DNA of 64,000 nucleotides from Nocardioides daphniae (lineage in GTDB: Bacteria; Actinomycetota; Actinomycetes; Propionibacteriales; Nocardioidaceae): the NCBI RefSeq assembly GCF_004777465.1, contig NZ_CP038462.1:3224001-3288000 (forward strand), written 5' to 3'. Positions 35,382 to 44,587 of the stretch are shown here, piece after piece. The position numbers and the translations under genes were made by a program. The notes under the pieces are model-generated. The model was given only the letters and a program-made list of their open reading frames with translations. It was not told where the DNA came from and ran no database searches. Within the stretch, counting starts at the first letter, position 1. Each line of letters starts with the position of its first letter.

Positions 35382-36017
35382 ATGGGCTGGTGGACCGATC
35401 ACGTGGTGCCGCGGATGACCGACGCGACGCTCTCGGCACCTGAGATCGCCGCGCTGCGCGCGCAGGCGTGCAGGCCGCTCGGCGGGCGACTCCTCGAGAT
35501 CGGCTTCGGCTCCGGGCTCAACCTCCCGCACCTGCCCGAGGCGGTGACCGCGGTCGACGCCGTCGAGCCGTCGGACGTCGGCTGGTCGCGCTCGGCCGAC
35601 CGGCGCCGCACCGCACGGCTGCCGGTGCGCAGGGTCGGTCTCGACGGCCAGGCGATCGCGGCGCCCGACGCGTCGTACGACAGCGCGCTGGTCACCTTCT
35701 CGCTCTGCACGATCCCCGACCCGACGCTCGCGCTGACGGAGGTACGCCGGCTGCTGCGCCCCGGGGGCGTGCTGTCCTTCCTGGAGCACGGCCGCTCCCC
35801 AGACGAGCGGGTCGCGGCGTGGCAGCGGCGGCTCGACCCGATCGAGAAGCGGGTCGCGGGCGGCTGCCACCTGAGCCGCGACATCCCGGCGCTCGTACGC
35901 GGCGCAGGCTTCGACGTGGTCGCCCTCGAGGAGCGGATGCTGGTGGCAGCCCCCGCGGTGGCGGCCCCGTGGGGCCACGGGTTCGTGGGCGTGGCGCAGG
36001 CGGGCGCGGCGCTCTGA
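35382..36017 (+). CDS. Class I SAM-dependent methyltransferase
   Basis: A 211-residue methyltransferase of the UbiE/type-11 class. The SAM-binding motif I is LLEIGFGSGLN, motif II the acidic VDAVEPSD, and SALVTFSLCTIPDP with the RRLLRPGGVL loop completes the fold. An ATG (35382) and an in-frame GTG (35373) are both possible; neither has a clear ribosome site. It is divergent from tmk over a very short gap. The substrate is unknown; similar proteins are often annotated as phospholipid or quinone methyltransferases. Confidence 0.85.
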   Translation: MGWWTDHVVPRMTDATLSAPEIAALRAQACRPLGGRLLEIGFGSGLNLPHLPEAVTAVDAVEPSDVGWSRSADRRRTARLPVRRVGLDGQAIAAPDASYDSALVTFSLCTIPDPTLALTEVRRLLRPGGVLSFLEHGRSPDERVAAWQRRLDPIEKRVAGGCHLSRDIPALVRGAGFDVVALEERMLVAAPAVAAPWGHGFVGVAQAGAAL

Positions 36018-36018
36018 C

Positions 36019-36873
36019 TCAGACCAAGGCGGCCGTGACCAGCCAGACGAGCACTCTGGTCAGGATCAGCGAGGCCAGGCCACCGACCCGCTGCGCCGGG
36101 ACGGTCGAGCTCCTCGGCGCGAAGAGGCCGGTCGCACCACTCAGCAGCAGGAAGGCCGGCACGCCGACCGGCCAGGCGAGCAGGATCGGCCATGCCCAGC
36201 CCCATCGGGTGAGCCGCCACGGCTCCGGCCCCACCATCAGCCGGGTGACCGTGCCCAGCCAGACCGTCAGGCCGAGCAGCATGGCCCACGTGGGGCCTCC
36301 CCACTCCACGTCGAAGATCTCGATCGAGCCGCGCGAGGTCCAGGAACTGTCGTACTCCCCGATCGACAGCTGGGGCTGGACCTCCTCCAGCTGCTCCGCG
36401 AGCGTCTGCGGCGCGACGACGATGCCCACCGTACGGTCGTACTCCCGCGCCGCCTTGCGCGCCTCCTTCTCCGACGAGGCGACGACGTACGTCGTGTAGC
36501 GGTGCCACAGTCCCTCGCGCCAGCGCACCTCCACGGTGCGGTAGCCGTCCACGGGCGTCCGGGTGGCCGCGCGGGCCCCGCCCTCGTCCCACTCGCCGTG
36601 GCGGGCGATCTCGACGCTCGACCCGACACCCGCGAGGGCGTCGCGCTCCAGCATCTTCAGCAGGTCGAAGCGGGAGTCGGGCGCGGAGCCCTGCAGCACC
36701 AGCCCGGCGGAGGCGGCCACGAAGCCCACCAACAGCACCCAGCCGGCGACAAGGTTGAAGAGGGCCGCGCCACGCCCGCGCGACGGCACCTGGCTGAGCT
36801 CCGCCGGCCGTGGCTCCGCGATCGTGTCCTGCACCTGACCCCCTGAGGCTGAGGGCTCGCCCGTGCGCGCCAC
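36019..36873 (-). CDS. Predicted membrane protein with extracytoplasmic DUF3592-like domain
   Basis: A 284-residue protein with one hydrophobic helix at about 38-62 and two to three near the C-terminus. Between them lies a soluble domain with YRTVEVRWREGLWHRYTTYVV and EYDRTVGIVVAPQTL, a pattern resembling DUF3592-type domains. The GTG at 36873 follows the strand's usual bias. It is convergent with the methyltransferase, stop against stop. No catalytic residues recognised; function unknown. Confidence 0.7.
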   Translation of the reverse strand: MARTGEPSASGGQVQDTIAEPRPAELSQVPSRGRGAALFNLVAGWVLLVGFVAASAGLVLQGSAPDSRFDLLKMLERDALAGVGSSVEIARHGEWDEGGARAATRTPVDGYRTVEVRWREGLWHRYTTYVVASSEKEARKAAREYDRTVGIVVAPQTLAEQLEEVQPQLSIGEYDSSWTSRGSIEIFDVEWGGPTWAMLLGLTVWLGTVTRLMVGPEPWRLTRWGWAWPILLAWPVGVPAFLLLSGATGLFAPRSSTVPAQRVGGLASLILTRVLVWLVTAALV

Positions 36874-37039
36874 GAGCCGGACCCTAGCGCCGATCGCACC
36901 CGTTGTTCACAGGACCGCCACCTGACCGGGTCAAGTTTCACCTCCCCGAAACAAGGGAGAAGCACCGCGGTCGCATCGGCGGCGCAGGCTGTGACGCAGA
37001 CGGTGACCAGCATCGTCGTCAGACCGAGAGGAGCCGGCC

Positions 37040-37369
37040 ATGATGTTCTCCGCGAAGGCAGTCTTCACCGAACGACGCTCCGGCGTCGCCAACATGGTCG
37101 CCGGCATCACCGGGCAGGGCATGGCCCTGATGGCGCTGCGCAGCCAGCCCGGCTGGAACGGCATGCTCGTCGACGAGATCGTGCTGGCCACCCCCGGCGG
37201 CTGGACCGAGAAGCGGCTCGAGACCTTCCTGCTGGCCATCGGCGCCTCCACCGTCAAGGTCGTCCCCGTCGACGTCGACGGCCGCGCCCAGGGCGAGAGC
37301 GGCGAGCGCGAGGCCCGGATGGCCCACCCGGCCGGCTCCAACCGCGCGTGGATGGCCCGCGCCTCCTGA
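37040..37369 (+). CDS. Small conserved hypothetical protein (109 aa)
   Basis: A 109-residue soluble protein from ATG 37040 behind GAGAGGAG. MMFSAKAVFTERRSGVANMV is followed by a Gly/Met/Leu-rich helix and a compact mixed domain (ETFLLAIGASTVKVVPVDVDG), ending in a basic tail. No membrane or signal sequence is clear. It stands alone; upstream lie a TGACC-G-GGTCA palindrome (36923-36933) and GTTTC-N8-GAAAC (36935-36952), which could be operators. Confidence 0.65.
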   Translation: MMFSAKAVFTERRSGVANMVAGITGQGMALMALRSQPGWNGMLVDEIVLATPGGWTEKRLETFLLAIGASTVKVVPVDVDGRAQGESGEREARMAHPAGSNRAWMARAS

Positions 37370-37422
37370 GCCCACCCCACCCGTCTGCTCGCCAACTCCC
37401 TCCGGTGGAGCAGCGCAACGAG

Positions 37423-37463
37423 CACGAGGGCGTCCGGTTCGTGGGGAACCGGACGCCCTCGTG
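37423..37463. terminator. Strong bidirectional terminator downstream of topA
   Basis: An 18-bp perfect stem (37423-37440 with 37446-37463, loop GTGGG). It lies between the rightward 109-residue protein and the leftward topA, 51 bp past the topA stop. Confidence 0.88.
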
Positions 37464-37513
37464 TGTGTCGTGGGGCGTGCTGAGGTCGTACGCCTGACGT
37501 CTTCTCGGCCTGC

Positions 37514-40261
37514 TCAGGCCTGGTCGGCCGTGGCCTTCTTCGTCGCGGCCTTCTTGGCCGTCGAGGTCGCGGCCTTCTTGGCGGTGGTCTTCTTCGCCGC
37601 CGCCTTCTTGGTCGTCGTCTTCTTGGCGGCGGCCTTCTTGGTGGTCTTCTTCGCCGTCTTCTTGGCGCCCTTCTTGGCGGGGCCCTTGTCGCGGCGCTCC
37701 TGCAGCAGCTCGGCCGCCCGCTCGAGGGTGATCGCCTCGACGGTGTCGTCCTTGCGCAGGGTGGCGTTGTACTCACCGTCGGTGACGTACTCGCCGAAGC
37801 GACCCGCCTTGACCACGATCGGCTGGCCGGAGACCGGGTCGTTGCCGAGCTCCTTGAGCGGCGCGGTCGCCGCGCCACGGCCACGGGCCTTGGGCTGGGC
37901 GTAGATCTTCTCCGCCTCCTCCAAGGTGATCGTGAGGAGCTTCTCCTCCGCGTCGATCGTCCGGGAGTCGGTGCCCTTCTTCAGGTAGGGCCCGTAGCGG
38001 CCGTTCTGCGCGGTGATCTCGACGCCGTCCTCGCCGACGCCGACGACGCGCGGCAGGCTGAGCAGCTGCACGGCCTGGTCGAGCGTGACGGTGTCGAGGC
38101 TCATCGACTTGAAGAGCGAGGAGGTGCGCGCCTTCGCGCCCTTCTTCGCGTCCTCGGGAAGGACCTCGGTGACGTAGGGGCCGTAGCGGCCGTTCTTCGC
38201 CACGACGGTGAGGCCGGTCTCCGGGTGCTCGCCCAGCACGACCTCCTCGCCGGCGGGGTTGGCCAGCAGCTCCATCGCCTTGGCGACGGTCAGCTCGTCG
38301 GGCGGCAGGTCGTCGGGCACGTTGGCCCGCTTGCCGGCAGGCTCGCCGTCGTCACCCGGACCCTCGATGTAGGGACCGTAGCGGCCCACCCGCAGGTGGA
38401 TGCCCGAGTCGGGCCCGCCGATGGGGAAGGTCGCCATCTCGCGGGCGTCGATGTCGCCCAGGCCGGTGACGAGCTGCTTGAGGCCCGCGACCTGGTCGGA
38501 GCCGTTGTAGAACTCGCCCAGCTCGTTGACCCGGTTGCGGCGTCCACCGGCGATGTCGTCGAGCACCTTCTCCATCTCGGCGGTGAACTCGTAGGAGATC
38601 TGCCGGGGGAAGTGCTCCTCCATCAGCCGGATCACCGAGAAGGCGATCCACGCCGGGACGAGCGCGGTGCCCTTCTTGTAGACGTAGCCGCGGTTGATGA
38701 TCGTGGAGATGATCGAGGCGTAGGTCGACGGACGACCGATCTCGCGGTCCTCCAGCTCCTTGATCAGCGTGGCCTCGGTGAAGCGTGACGGCGGCTTGGT
38801 CTCGTGGCCGCTCGCCGAGACGCTGGCGGCGCTGACCGGCGCGCCCTCCTCCAGGTCGGGCAGGCGGGTCTCGGCGTCGTCGCGCTGCTTCGAGGAGTCG
38901 TCGAGCCCCTCGACGTAGGCCTTGAGGAAGCCGTGGAAGGTGATCACGCGGCCCGAGGAGCCGAAGACCACGTCGCGGCCGTCGGAGGCGACGCCACCCA
39001 GGCGTACGGAGACCGTGTTGCCGACGGCGTCCTTCATCTGGGAGGCGACGGTGCGCATCCAGATCAGCTCGTACAGGCGGAACTGGTCGCCCTTGAGGCC
39101 GGTCTGGGCAGGGGTCTTGAAGGTCTCACCGGCGGGGCGGATCGCCTCGTGCGCCTCCTGGGCGTTCTTCACCTTGGAGGCGTAGGTCCGGGGCGCGTCG
39201 GGCAGGTACTCCGCGCCGTACAGCTCACGCACCTGGTCGCGCGCCGCCCCGACGGCCGCCGCGGAGAGCGTCGTCGAGTCGGTACGCATGTAGGTGATGA
39301 AGCCGTTCTCGTAGAGGCGCTGGGCGACCGACATGGTCACCTGCGCGCTCATGCCGAGCTTGCGGCCCGCCTCCTGCTGCAGCGTGGTGGTGCGGAAGGG
39401 GGCGTACGGGGAGCGGCGGTAGGGCTTCGACTCGACCGAGCGGACCTCGTACGACGTGTCGCGCAGCGCCTCGGCGAGGCCCTCGGCGCCGGCGCGGTCG
39501 AGGTGGACGACGGAGTCGGACTTGAGCTCGCCGGCCTGGTTGAAGTCGGAGCCGCGGGCGACACGCTTGCCGTCGACGGAGTGGAGCTTGGCCGGGAAGA
39601 TGCGCGGGTCGGCCTTGGCGCCGCCGTCGAAGGAGGCGTCGAGGTCCCAGTAGGAGGCGACGCGGAACTTCATCCGCTCCTTCTCCCGGTCGACCACGAG
39701 CCGGGTCGCGACCGACTGCACGCGGCCGGCGGACAGGCCGCTCATGACCTTCTTCCACAGCACCGGCGAGACCTCGTAGCCGTAGAGGCGGTCGAGGATG
39801 CGGCGCGCCTCCTGGGCCTCGACGAGGTCCATGTCGATCTCGCGGGGGTTGGCGGCGGCCTCGAGGATCGCGGGCTCGGTGATCTCGTGGAAGACCATGC
39901 GGCGCACCGGGATGCCCTTGGGCTTCAGCTCGTCGAGGAGGTGCCAGGCGATGGCCTCACCCTCGCGGTCCTCATCGGTGGCGAGGTAGAGCTCGTCGGC
40001 GTCCTTGAGGAGCTGCTTGAGCTTGGTGATGTGGCTCTTCTTGTCGCGCGGCACCACGTAGTAGGGCTCGAAGTCGTTGTCGACGTCGACGCCGAGGCGG
40101 CCCCAGGGCTTGTCCTTGATCTTGGCCGGGGTCTCTGCGGCGCTCTGCGGCAGGTCGCGGATGTGACCGATGGAGGACTCGACGACATAACCCTTGCCGA
40201 GGTATCCACCGATCTTGGTCGCCTTGGTCGGCGACTCCACGATGACCAGCTTGTGTGCCAC
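37514..40261 (-). CDS. topA: DNA topoisomerase I
   Basis: A 915-residue type IA topoisomerase that relaxes negative supercoils. The Toprim domain has VIVESPTKA with Glu9 and DEDREGE (96-102). The active-site tyrosine is Tyr324 in FITYMRTDST. Three to four C-terminal repeats (GRYGPYIEGP, GRYGPYVTEV, GRYGPYLKKG, AGRFGEYVTDG) replace zinc fingers, as in mycobacteria. The last roughly 55 residues are a Lys/Ala/Thr repeat tail (AKKTTKKAAAKKTT-like) that should aid DNA binding and processivity. GTG 40261 is the start that begins directly with the Toprim strand. Codon bias and length are normal. Confidence 0.96.
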   Translation of the reverse strand: MAHKLVIVESPTKATKIGGYLGKGYVVESSIGHIRDLPQSAAETPAKIKDKPWGRLGVDVDNDFEPYYVVPRDKKSHITKLKQLLKDADELYLATDEDREGEAIAWHLLDELKPKGIPVRRMVFHEITEPAILEAAANPREIDMDLVEAQEARRILDRLYGYEVSPVLWKKVMSGLSAGRVQSVATRLVVDREKERMKFRVASYWDLDASFDGGAKADPRIFPAKLHSVDGKRVARGSDFNQAGELKSDSVVHLDRAGAEGLAEALRDTSYEVRSVESKPYRRSPYAPFRTTTLQQEAGRKLGMSAQVTMSVAQRLYENGFITYMRTDSTTLSAAAVGAARDQVRELYGAEYLPDAPRTYASKVKNAQEAHEAIRPAGETFKTPAQTGLKGDQFRLYELIWMRTVASQMKDAVGNTVSVRLGGVASDGRDVVFGSSGRVITFHGFLKAYVEGLDDSSKQRDDAETRLPDLEEGAPVSAASVSASGHETKPPSRFTEATLIKELEDREIGRPSTYASIISTIINRGYVYKKGTALVPAWIAFSVIRLMEEHFPRQISYEFTAEMEKVLDDIAGGRRNRVNELGEFYNGSDQVAGLKQLVTGLGDIDAREMATFPIGGPDSGIHLRVGRYGPYIEGPGDDGEPAGKRANVPDDLPPDELTVAKAMELLANPAGEEVVLGEHPETGLTVVAKNGRYGPYVTEVLPEDAKKGAKARTSSLFKSMSLDTVTLDQAVQLLSLPRVVGVGEDGVEITAQNGRYGPYLKKGTDSRTIDAEEKLLTITLEEAEKIYAQPKARGRGAATAPLKELGNDPVSGQPIVVKAGRFGEYVTDGEYNATLRKDDTVEAITLERAAELLQERRDKGPAKKGAKKTAKKTTKKAAAKKTTTKKAAAKKTTAKKAATSTAKKAATKKATADQA

Positions 40262-40382
40262 TAGCGATTCCTTGCTCCAGAGTGCCCCGATCGGGCCGAA
40301 CGCCGCCACGGTAGCGCGTGCTCCCGACAGCGGCTGCCACCGGAGCGATTCGTGGGGCGCGGCCAGTGCCGACGCCCACACG

Positions 40383-41487
40383 TCAGACTCCCGCGATCCG
40401 CTCCCTCACCCGGAACTGCACGCCGTCGGCCTGCGCCAGGTAGACGTCCTGGTCGGCCAGGTTGCCGCGCAGCCGCACCAGCCCGCGCGGGCCACCGTAG
40501 AACCAGCCCTCCGGCAGCCCCGCCGCGTCCGCGACCCGCAGGCTGCCGGTCGCGCGGTGCAGCCGCGCCAGGAACTGCACCGCCTCGTAGCAGGACTCCC
40601 CCACCACGTTGAGCGTCGGCGCCCACTCCCGAAACGGCGGGCGTAGCGCTCGGCGAGGTCGCCGGACTCGACAGTGTCCATCCCCTCGAAGTACGCGGCC
40701 GCGGCCCACAGGTCGTCGTGGGCACCGGCACCCGCCCCGAGCAGCGTGTTCTCCTCGACCGCGGGCGAGAGCCGGGTCAGCACCCCGCCCAGGCCCGCCG
40801 CGGCGAACTGCCGGTTGAAGTGCACGGCGTCCTGACCCATCAGCAGCATCAGCACCCCGTCGACGCCACCCTGCCCACCACCGTGCCCGGCCTCGAGCCC
40901 TGCGAGCACGGAGCGGAAGTCGGAGGTGCCGAGGGGGACGTACGTCTCGCGCACGACGCTGGAGCCGGTGCCGCGCAGCGACTCCCGGACGGCGCGGCCG
41001 GAAACCCGCGGGAAGACGTAGTCGTTGCCGACGACGGCCCACCGGCGTACGTCGCGGTGCTCGGCCAGCCAGCGGGCGGCGGGCAGCACTTGGTTGACCG
41101 GGCGCTCGCCGAGCATGAAGAGGCCGGGGGTGTCGTCGCGGCCCTCGTGCATCGCTGCGTACGAGTAGACGACCCGACCGCCGACCCGCCGGGTGATCCC
41201 TGCCGCACGGCCGAGATGTGCCAGCCGGCGACCGCCTCGACGGCGCCGGTGTCGACCAGGCGGGCCACGTCGGCGGCCACCACCTCAGGGGCGCGGCCCG
41301 CGTCGACGAGGACGAGCTCGACCCGGCGGCCACCGATGCCGGCGCCTGCGTTGAGCTCCTCGGCGGCGAGCTGCCCGCAGGCCACGCAGGAAGGACCGTA
41401 GAGACCGGTCGCGCCCTGCATCGGCACGACGAAGGCGATCGGCACGACGTCGGGCGCGCCGCTGGGTGAGTCGACGACCACGCCCAT
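40383..41487 (-). CDS. AmiC/UrtA-like binding protein without signal peptide, two frame breaks
   Basis: A periplasmic-binding-fold protein of about 368 residues related to UrtA and AmiC. Three collinear pieces are needed: MGVVVDSPSGAPDVV...HISAVRQG; then, after a lost base near 41198, ITRRVGGRVVYSYAAMHEG...LAERYARRF; then, after a lost base near 40630, REWAPTLNVVGESCYEA...RERIAGV. ATG 41487 has GGGAG 6 bases upstream. There is no signal peptide or lipobox, so it should stay in the cytoplasm like the amide sensor AmiC rather than serve an importer. NDYVFPRVSG aligns with SDYVFPRTAN of UrtA encoded nearby. It is divergent from a MarR gene. Confidence 0.75.
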
Positions 41488-41651
41488 GCGCACTCCCTCC
41501 CCAGGGGCGGCTGACGCAGTGGGGCGTCGCGCCGCATGCCCTAGGGTAAGCACTCGTCAGCTCGCTCGCAGGGCCACGAGCCCTTCTGAGACGGGCGCGC
41601 AGCCCCTCGGGACACGCCCGTCGGCAGGCGCCGGACGACGAGGAGGCTGCG

Positions 41652-42140
41652 GTGGGTACCACTCGGGACGAGGCCAGGACCAGCACGCCCACTCCCAGCC
41701 CGACCACGACCAGCCCGCCCACGTCGCTGCCGCTGCTGCTGCGTCGCATCGAGCACGTCCTCGAGCAGCGCATCGCAGAAGGCATCGCGCCGGTGCTGGC
41801 CGACCTCGACCTCACCCCCGAGCGCTGGCGGGTGATGGCGACGCTCGCCGAGGAGCCCGGCCAGACGATGACGCGCCTGGCCGTCACTGCCGTGCTGCCG
41901 CCCGCCAGCCTGACCCGCCACGTCGACCGGCTGGTCGCCCGCGGGCTGGTGCTGCGCAAGACCCATGCCCGCGACCGCCGCCGCATCGTGGTGGCGCTGA
42001 CCGACCGTGGCCGCGAGGCCTGGGCGCGGGTCGACGCCGAGGAGCAGCAGGTCCACGAGTCGTTGCGCGCCGCGCTCGGTCCGGGTCGCTTCGACGCACT
42101 GGTCGCCGAGCTCCACCTGGTCCCGCTGGCCCTGGGCTGA
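41652..42140 (+). CDS. MarR-family transcriptional regulator
   Basis: A 162-residue winged-helix protein. An N-terminal Thr/Pro/Ser-rich leader of about 25 residues precedes LLLRRIEHVLEQRI. The HTH is TMTRLAVTAVLPPASLTRHVDRL and the wing basic KTHARDRRRIVVALTDRG. GTG 41652. It is divergent from the AmiC/UrtA-like gene across 164 bp and lies 188 bp upstream of urtA in the same direction, so it is a plausible regulator of either. Confidence 0.85.
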   Translation: MGTTRDEARTSTPTPSPTTTSPPTSLPLLLRRIEHVLEQRIAEGIAPVLADLDLTPERWRVMATLAEEPGQTMTRLAVTAVLPPASLTRHVDRLVARGLVLRKTHARDRRRIVVALTDRGREAWARVDAEEQQVHESLRAALGPGRFDALVAELHLVPLALG

Positions 42141-42328
42141 GCCCGGTCGAGCTACGCCGAACTGGGGACGACCTCCCCCGCCGGAGCCCCGATGTGACTC
42201 AGGCCACTGCCTCCGAGCACCCTCGCGTCAGAACGTGACGGCGGATTCACACGCACGAAACACTGACCCACTGAGATTGCTTCCATTCGGGAACACCTGA
42301 CGGCAGGGCTCCCAGGGAGGAAGAACTC

Positions 42329-43621
42329 GTGCGCAACCACACCACCATCCGGCGCCGCACCGCAGCGGTCGCCTCAGTCCTCGTGATCGGCCTGGCCACG
42401 GCCGCCTGTGGCGGTTCCAAGGCGGCCGACGGCGACGACGCCCCCTCCGCGAAGCCGGCGAAGTCCTGCGTCGACGTGTCGGGAGACACCGTCAAGCTCG
42501 GCTTCATCAACTCCCTCACCGGCGCGATGGCCATCTCGGAGAAGACGGTCTCGGCCGTGCTCGGGATGGCTGCCGAGGAGATCAACGCGTCCGGCGGGAT
42601 CATGGGCAAGAAGATCGAGCCGATCCAGGAGGACGGCGCGACCGACTGGCCCACCTTCGCGGAGAAGACCGAGAAGCTGCTCACCGACGACTGCGTCGCA
42701 GCGGTCTTCGGCGGATGGACCTCCTCGTCGCGCAAGGCGATGAAGCCGGTCGTCGAGAAGCACAACGGCCTGCTCTTCTACCCGGTCCAGTACGAGGGCC
42801 TGGAGTCGTCGAAGAACATCTACTACACCGGCGCGACGACCAACCAGCAGATCCTCCCGGCCATGGAGTTCCTCAAGGCCGAGGGCGTGAAGACGCTCTT
42901 CCTGGCCGGCTCCGACTACGTCTTCCCGCGCACCGCCAACGCGATCATCAAGCTCTACGCCAAGGAGCTCGGCATCGAGATCGTGGGCGAGGAGTACGTG
43001 CCGCTCGACAAGGACGACTGGACCACCCAGGTGGCCAAGATCGTCAAGGCCAAGCCCGACTTCGTCTTCAACACCATCAACGGCTCGTCCAACGTCGGCT
43101 TCGTCAAGGCCTACACCGACGCCGGGCTGAAGGCCGAGACCACGCCGATCATCTCGGTGTCGATCGCCGAGGAGGAGGCCCCCAACATGGGCGCCTCGGT
43201 CGAGGGCCAGTACGCCGCGTGGAACTACTTCCAGTCGGTCAAGTCGCCGGCCAACGAGAAGTTCATCAAGGACTGGGTCGCCTACGACGGCCCGAGCGAC
43301 GTGACGTCCGACCCGATGGAGGCCGCGTACATCTCGCTCCACCTCTACAAGGCGATGGTGGAGAAGGCCGGGTCCTTCGACGTCGACAAGATCAACGCGG
43401 CCGCCGACGGCGTCTCCTTCGACGCCCCCGAGGGCAAGGTCGTGGTCGACGGCGACAACCACCACATCACCAAGCCGGGCCTGATCGGACAGATCAACGC
43501 CGACAACCAGTTCGACGTCGTCTGGTCGTCCGACGGGCCGATCGCCCCGGACCCGTACCTCGAGGGCTACACGTGGTTCCCGGAGGCGACGCGCGACGCC
43601 CTGGTGAAGGCAGCCGGCTGA
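42329..43621 (+). CDS. urtA: Urea ABC transporter substrate-binding lipoprotein
   Basis: A 430-residue lipoprotein that captures urea outside the membrane. The signal peptide ends in LATAAC with lipidated Cys27. Family marks are VKLGFINSLTGAMAISE, the FGGWTSSSRKAMKPV loop and YPVQYEGLESSKNIYYTGA, all typical of UrtA. GTG 42329 has AGGGAGGAAG upstream. It begins the urtABCDE-ureABCFGD series. The 188-bp upstream gap is AT-richer and has GAAAC-like sites, but I could not fit a full GlnR box. Confidence 0.95.
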   Translation: MRNHTTIRRRTAAVASVLVIGLATAACGGSKAADGDDAPSAKPAKSCVDVSGDTVKLGFINSLTGAMAISEKTVSAVLGMAAEEINASGGIMGKKIEPIQEDGATDWPTFAEKTEKLLTDDCVAAVFGGWTSSSRKAMKPVVEKHNGLLFYPVQYEGLESSKNIYYTGATTNQQILPAMEFLKAEGVKTLFLAGSDYVFPRTANAIIKLYAKELGIEIVGEEYVPLDKDDWTTQVAKIVKAKPDFVFNTINGSSNVGFVKAYTDAGLKAETTPIISVSIAEEEAPNMGASVEGQYAAWNYFQSVKSPANEKFIKDWVAYDGPSDVTSDPMEAAYISLHLYKAMVEKAGSFDVDKINAAADGVSFDAPEGKVVVDGDNHHITKPGLIGQINADNQFDVVWSSDGPIAPDPYLEGYTWFPEATRDALVKAAG

Positions 43622-43636
43622 CGCCGCTGCTCCAGT

Positions 43637-43669
43637 GAGGGGTCCCGCACCCGGCGTGCGGGACCCCTC
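43637..43669 (+). terminator. Attenuator-type hairpin between urtA and urtB
   Basis: GAGGGGTCCCGCAC (43637-43650) pairs with GTGCGGGACCCCTC (43656-43669) over loop CCGGC: a perfect 14-bp stem 15 bp past the urtA stop. Such hairpins commonly let the binding protein be made in excess of permease subunits. Confidence 0.8.
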
Positions 43670-43705
43670 CCAGCCACTCGTCCCACTCCAGCTGAGAGGC
43701 CACCC

Positions 43706-44587
43706 ATGGACTCCCTGATCGCGCCGTTCCTCAACGGCACCGCCGACGGCGCACTCCTGCTCATCGCCGCCCTCGGCCTCGCCCTCACCTTCGGGCAGAT
43801 GGGCGTCATCAACATGGCGCACGGGGAGTTCCTGCTCGCCGGCGCCGTCTGCGCCTTCTGGACCCAGCAGGTGGTGGCCAGCACCGACGTCTCGATCCTG
43901 CTGGCGCTCCCCGTCGCGTTCGTCTTCGCCGGCCTGCTCGGACTCGTCCTCGAGGCCACGGTCCTGCAGTGGATGTACGACCGTCCGCTCGACACCCTGC
44001 TGGCCACGGTGGGGGTGAGCCTGGCGCTCCAGCAGGTCTTCCTCCAGCTGTACCCCAGCGGCGTCCCGGTCGAGAAGCCGAGCCTGCTCGACGGGCAGCT
44101 CGACGTCCTGGGCTACGCGTGGCCGCTGCGCCAGGTCTTCACGATCGTGCTCGCTGCTGGGTGCCTGGCCGGTCTCGGCGCACTGTTGAAGTACAGCTCG
44201 TTCGGCCGCCGGATCCGGGCCACGGTGCAGAACCGTGCGCTCGCCGAGACGCTGGGGGTCGCCACCCGGTCGGTCGACCGGATGACGTTCTTCATCGGCT
44301 CCGGCCTCGCTGGCGTCGGCGGCGTCGCCGCGTCGCTGATCGGCGGCACCAACTCCCAGCTGGGCACGCGCTACATCATCCTGGCCTTCCTCGTCGTCGT
44401 GGCCGGCGGCCTCGGGCAGCTGCGCGGGACCGTCATCGCGGCCTGGACGGTCGGCGTGGTCACGGCCTACCTGGCCGACTGGACGACGGGGAGCCTGGCG
44501 CAGGTCATCACCTTCGTGCTCGTCGTGGTCTTCCTGCAGGTGAGGCCCAACGGCCTCTTCACCGTCCGAACGCGAGGTCTGGCATGA
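43706..44587 (+). CDS. urtB: Urea ABC transporter permease UrtB
   Basis: A 293-residue LivH-type permease with about eight membrane helices. LTFGQMGVINMAHGEFL near the N-terminus and AVTQ-like coupling segment ATVQNRALAETLGVATRSVDRM are typical of UrtB, as is GQLRGTVIAAWTVG. ATG 43706 has GAGAGG upstream. The stop overlaps the urtC start as ATGA. Confidence 0.94.
   Translation: MDSLIAPFLNGTADGALLLIAALGLALTFGQMGVINMAHGEFLLAGAVCAFWTQQVVASTDVSILLALPVAFVFAGLLGLVLEATVLQWMYDRPLDTLLATVGVSLALQQVFLQLYPSGVPVEKPSLLDGQLDVLGYAWPLRQVFTIVLAAGCLAGLGALLKYSSFGRRIRATVQNRALAETLGVATRSVDRMTFFIGSGLAGVGGVAASLIGGTNSQLGTRYIILAFLVVVAGGLGQLRGTVIAAWTVGVVTAYLADWTTGSLAQVITFVLVVVFLQVRPNGLFTVRTRGLA

Noticed and set aside
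37514..37690. Lys/Ala-rich end of topA as a frameshift or repeat expansion
   Set aside because: Basic Lys/Ala tails are usual for actinobacterial topoisomerase I.
42141..42328. GlnR box upstream of urtA
   Set aside because: Single GTGAC and GAAAC half-sites occur, but I could not fit the required spacing of two full half-site pairs; a motif scan would be needed.
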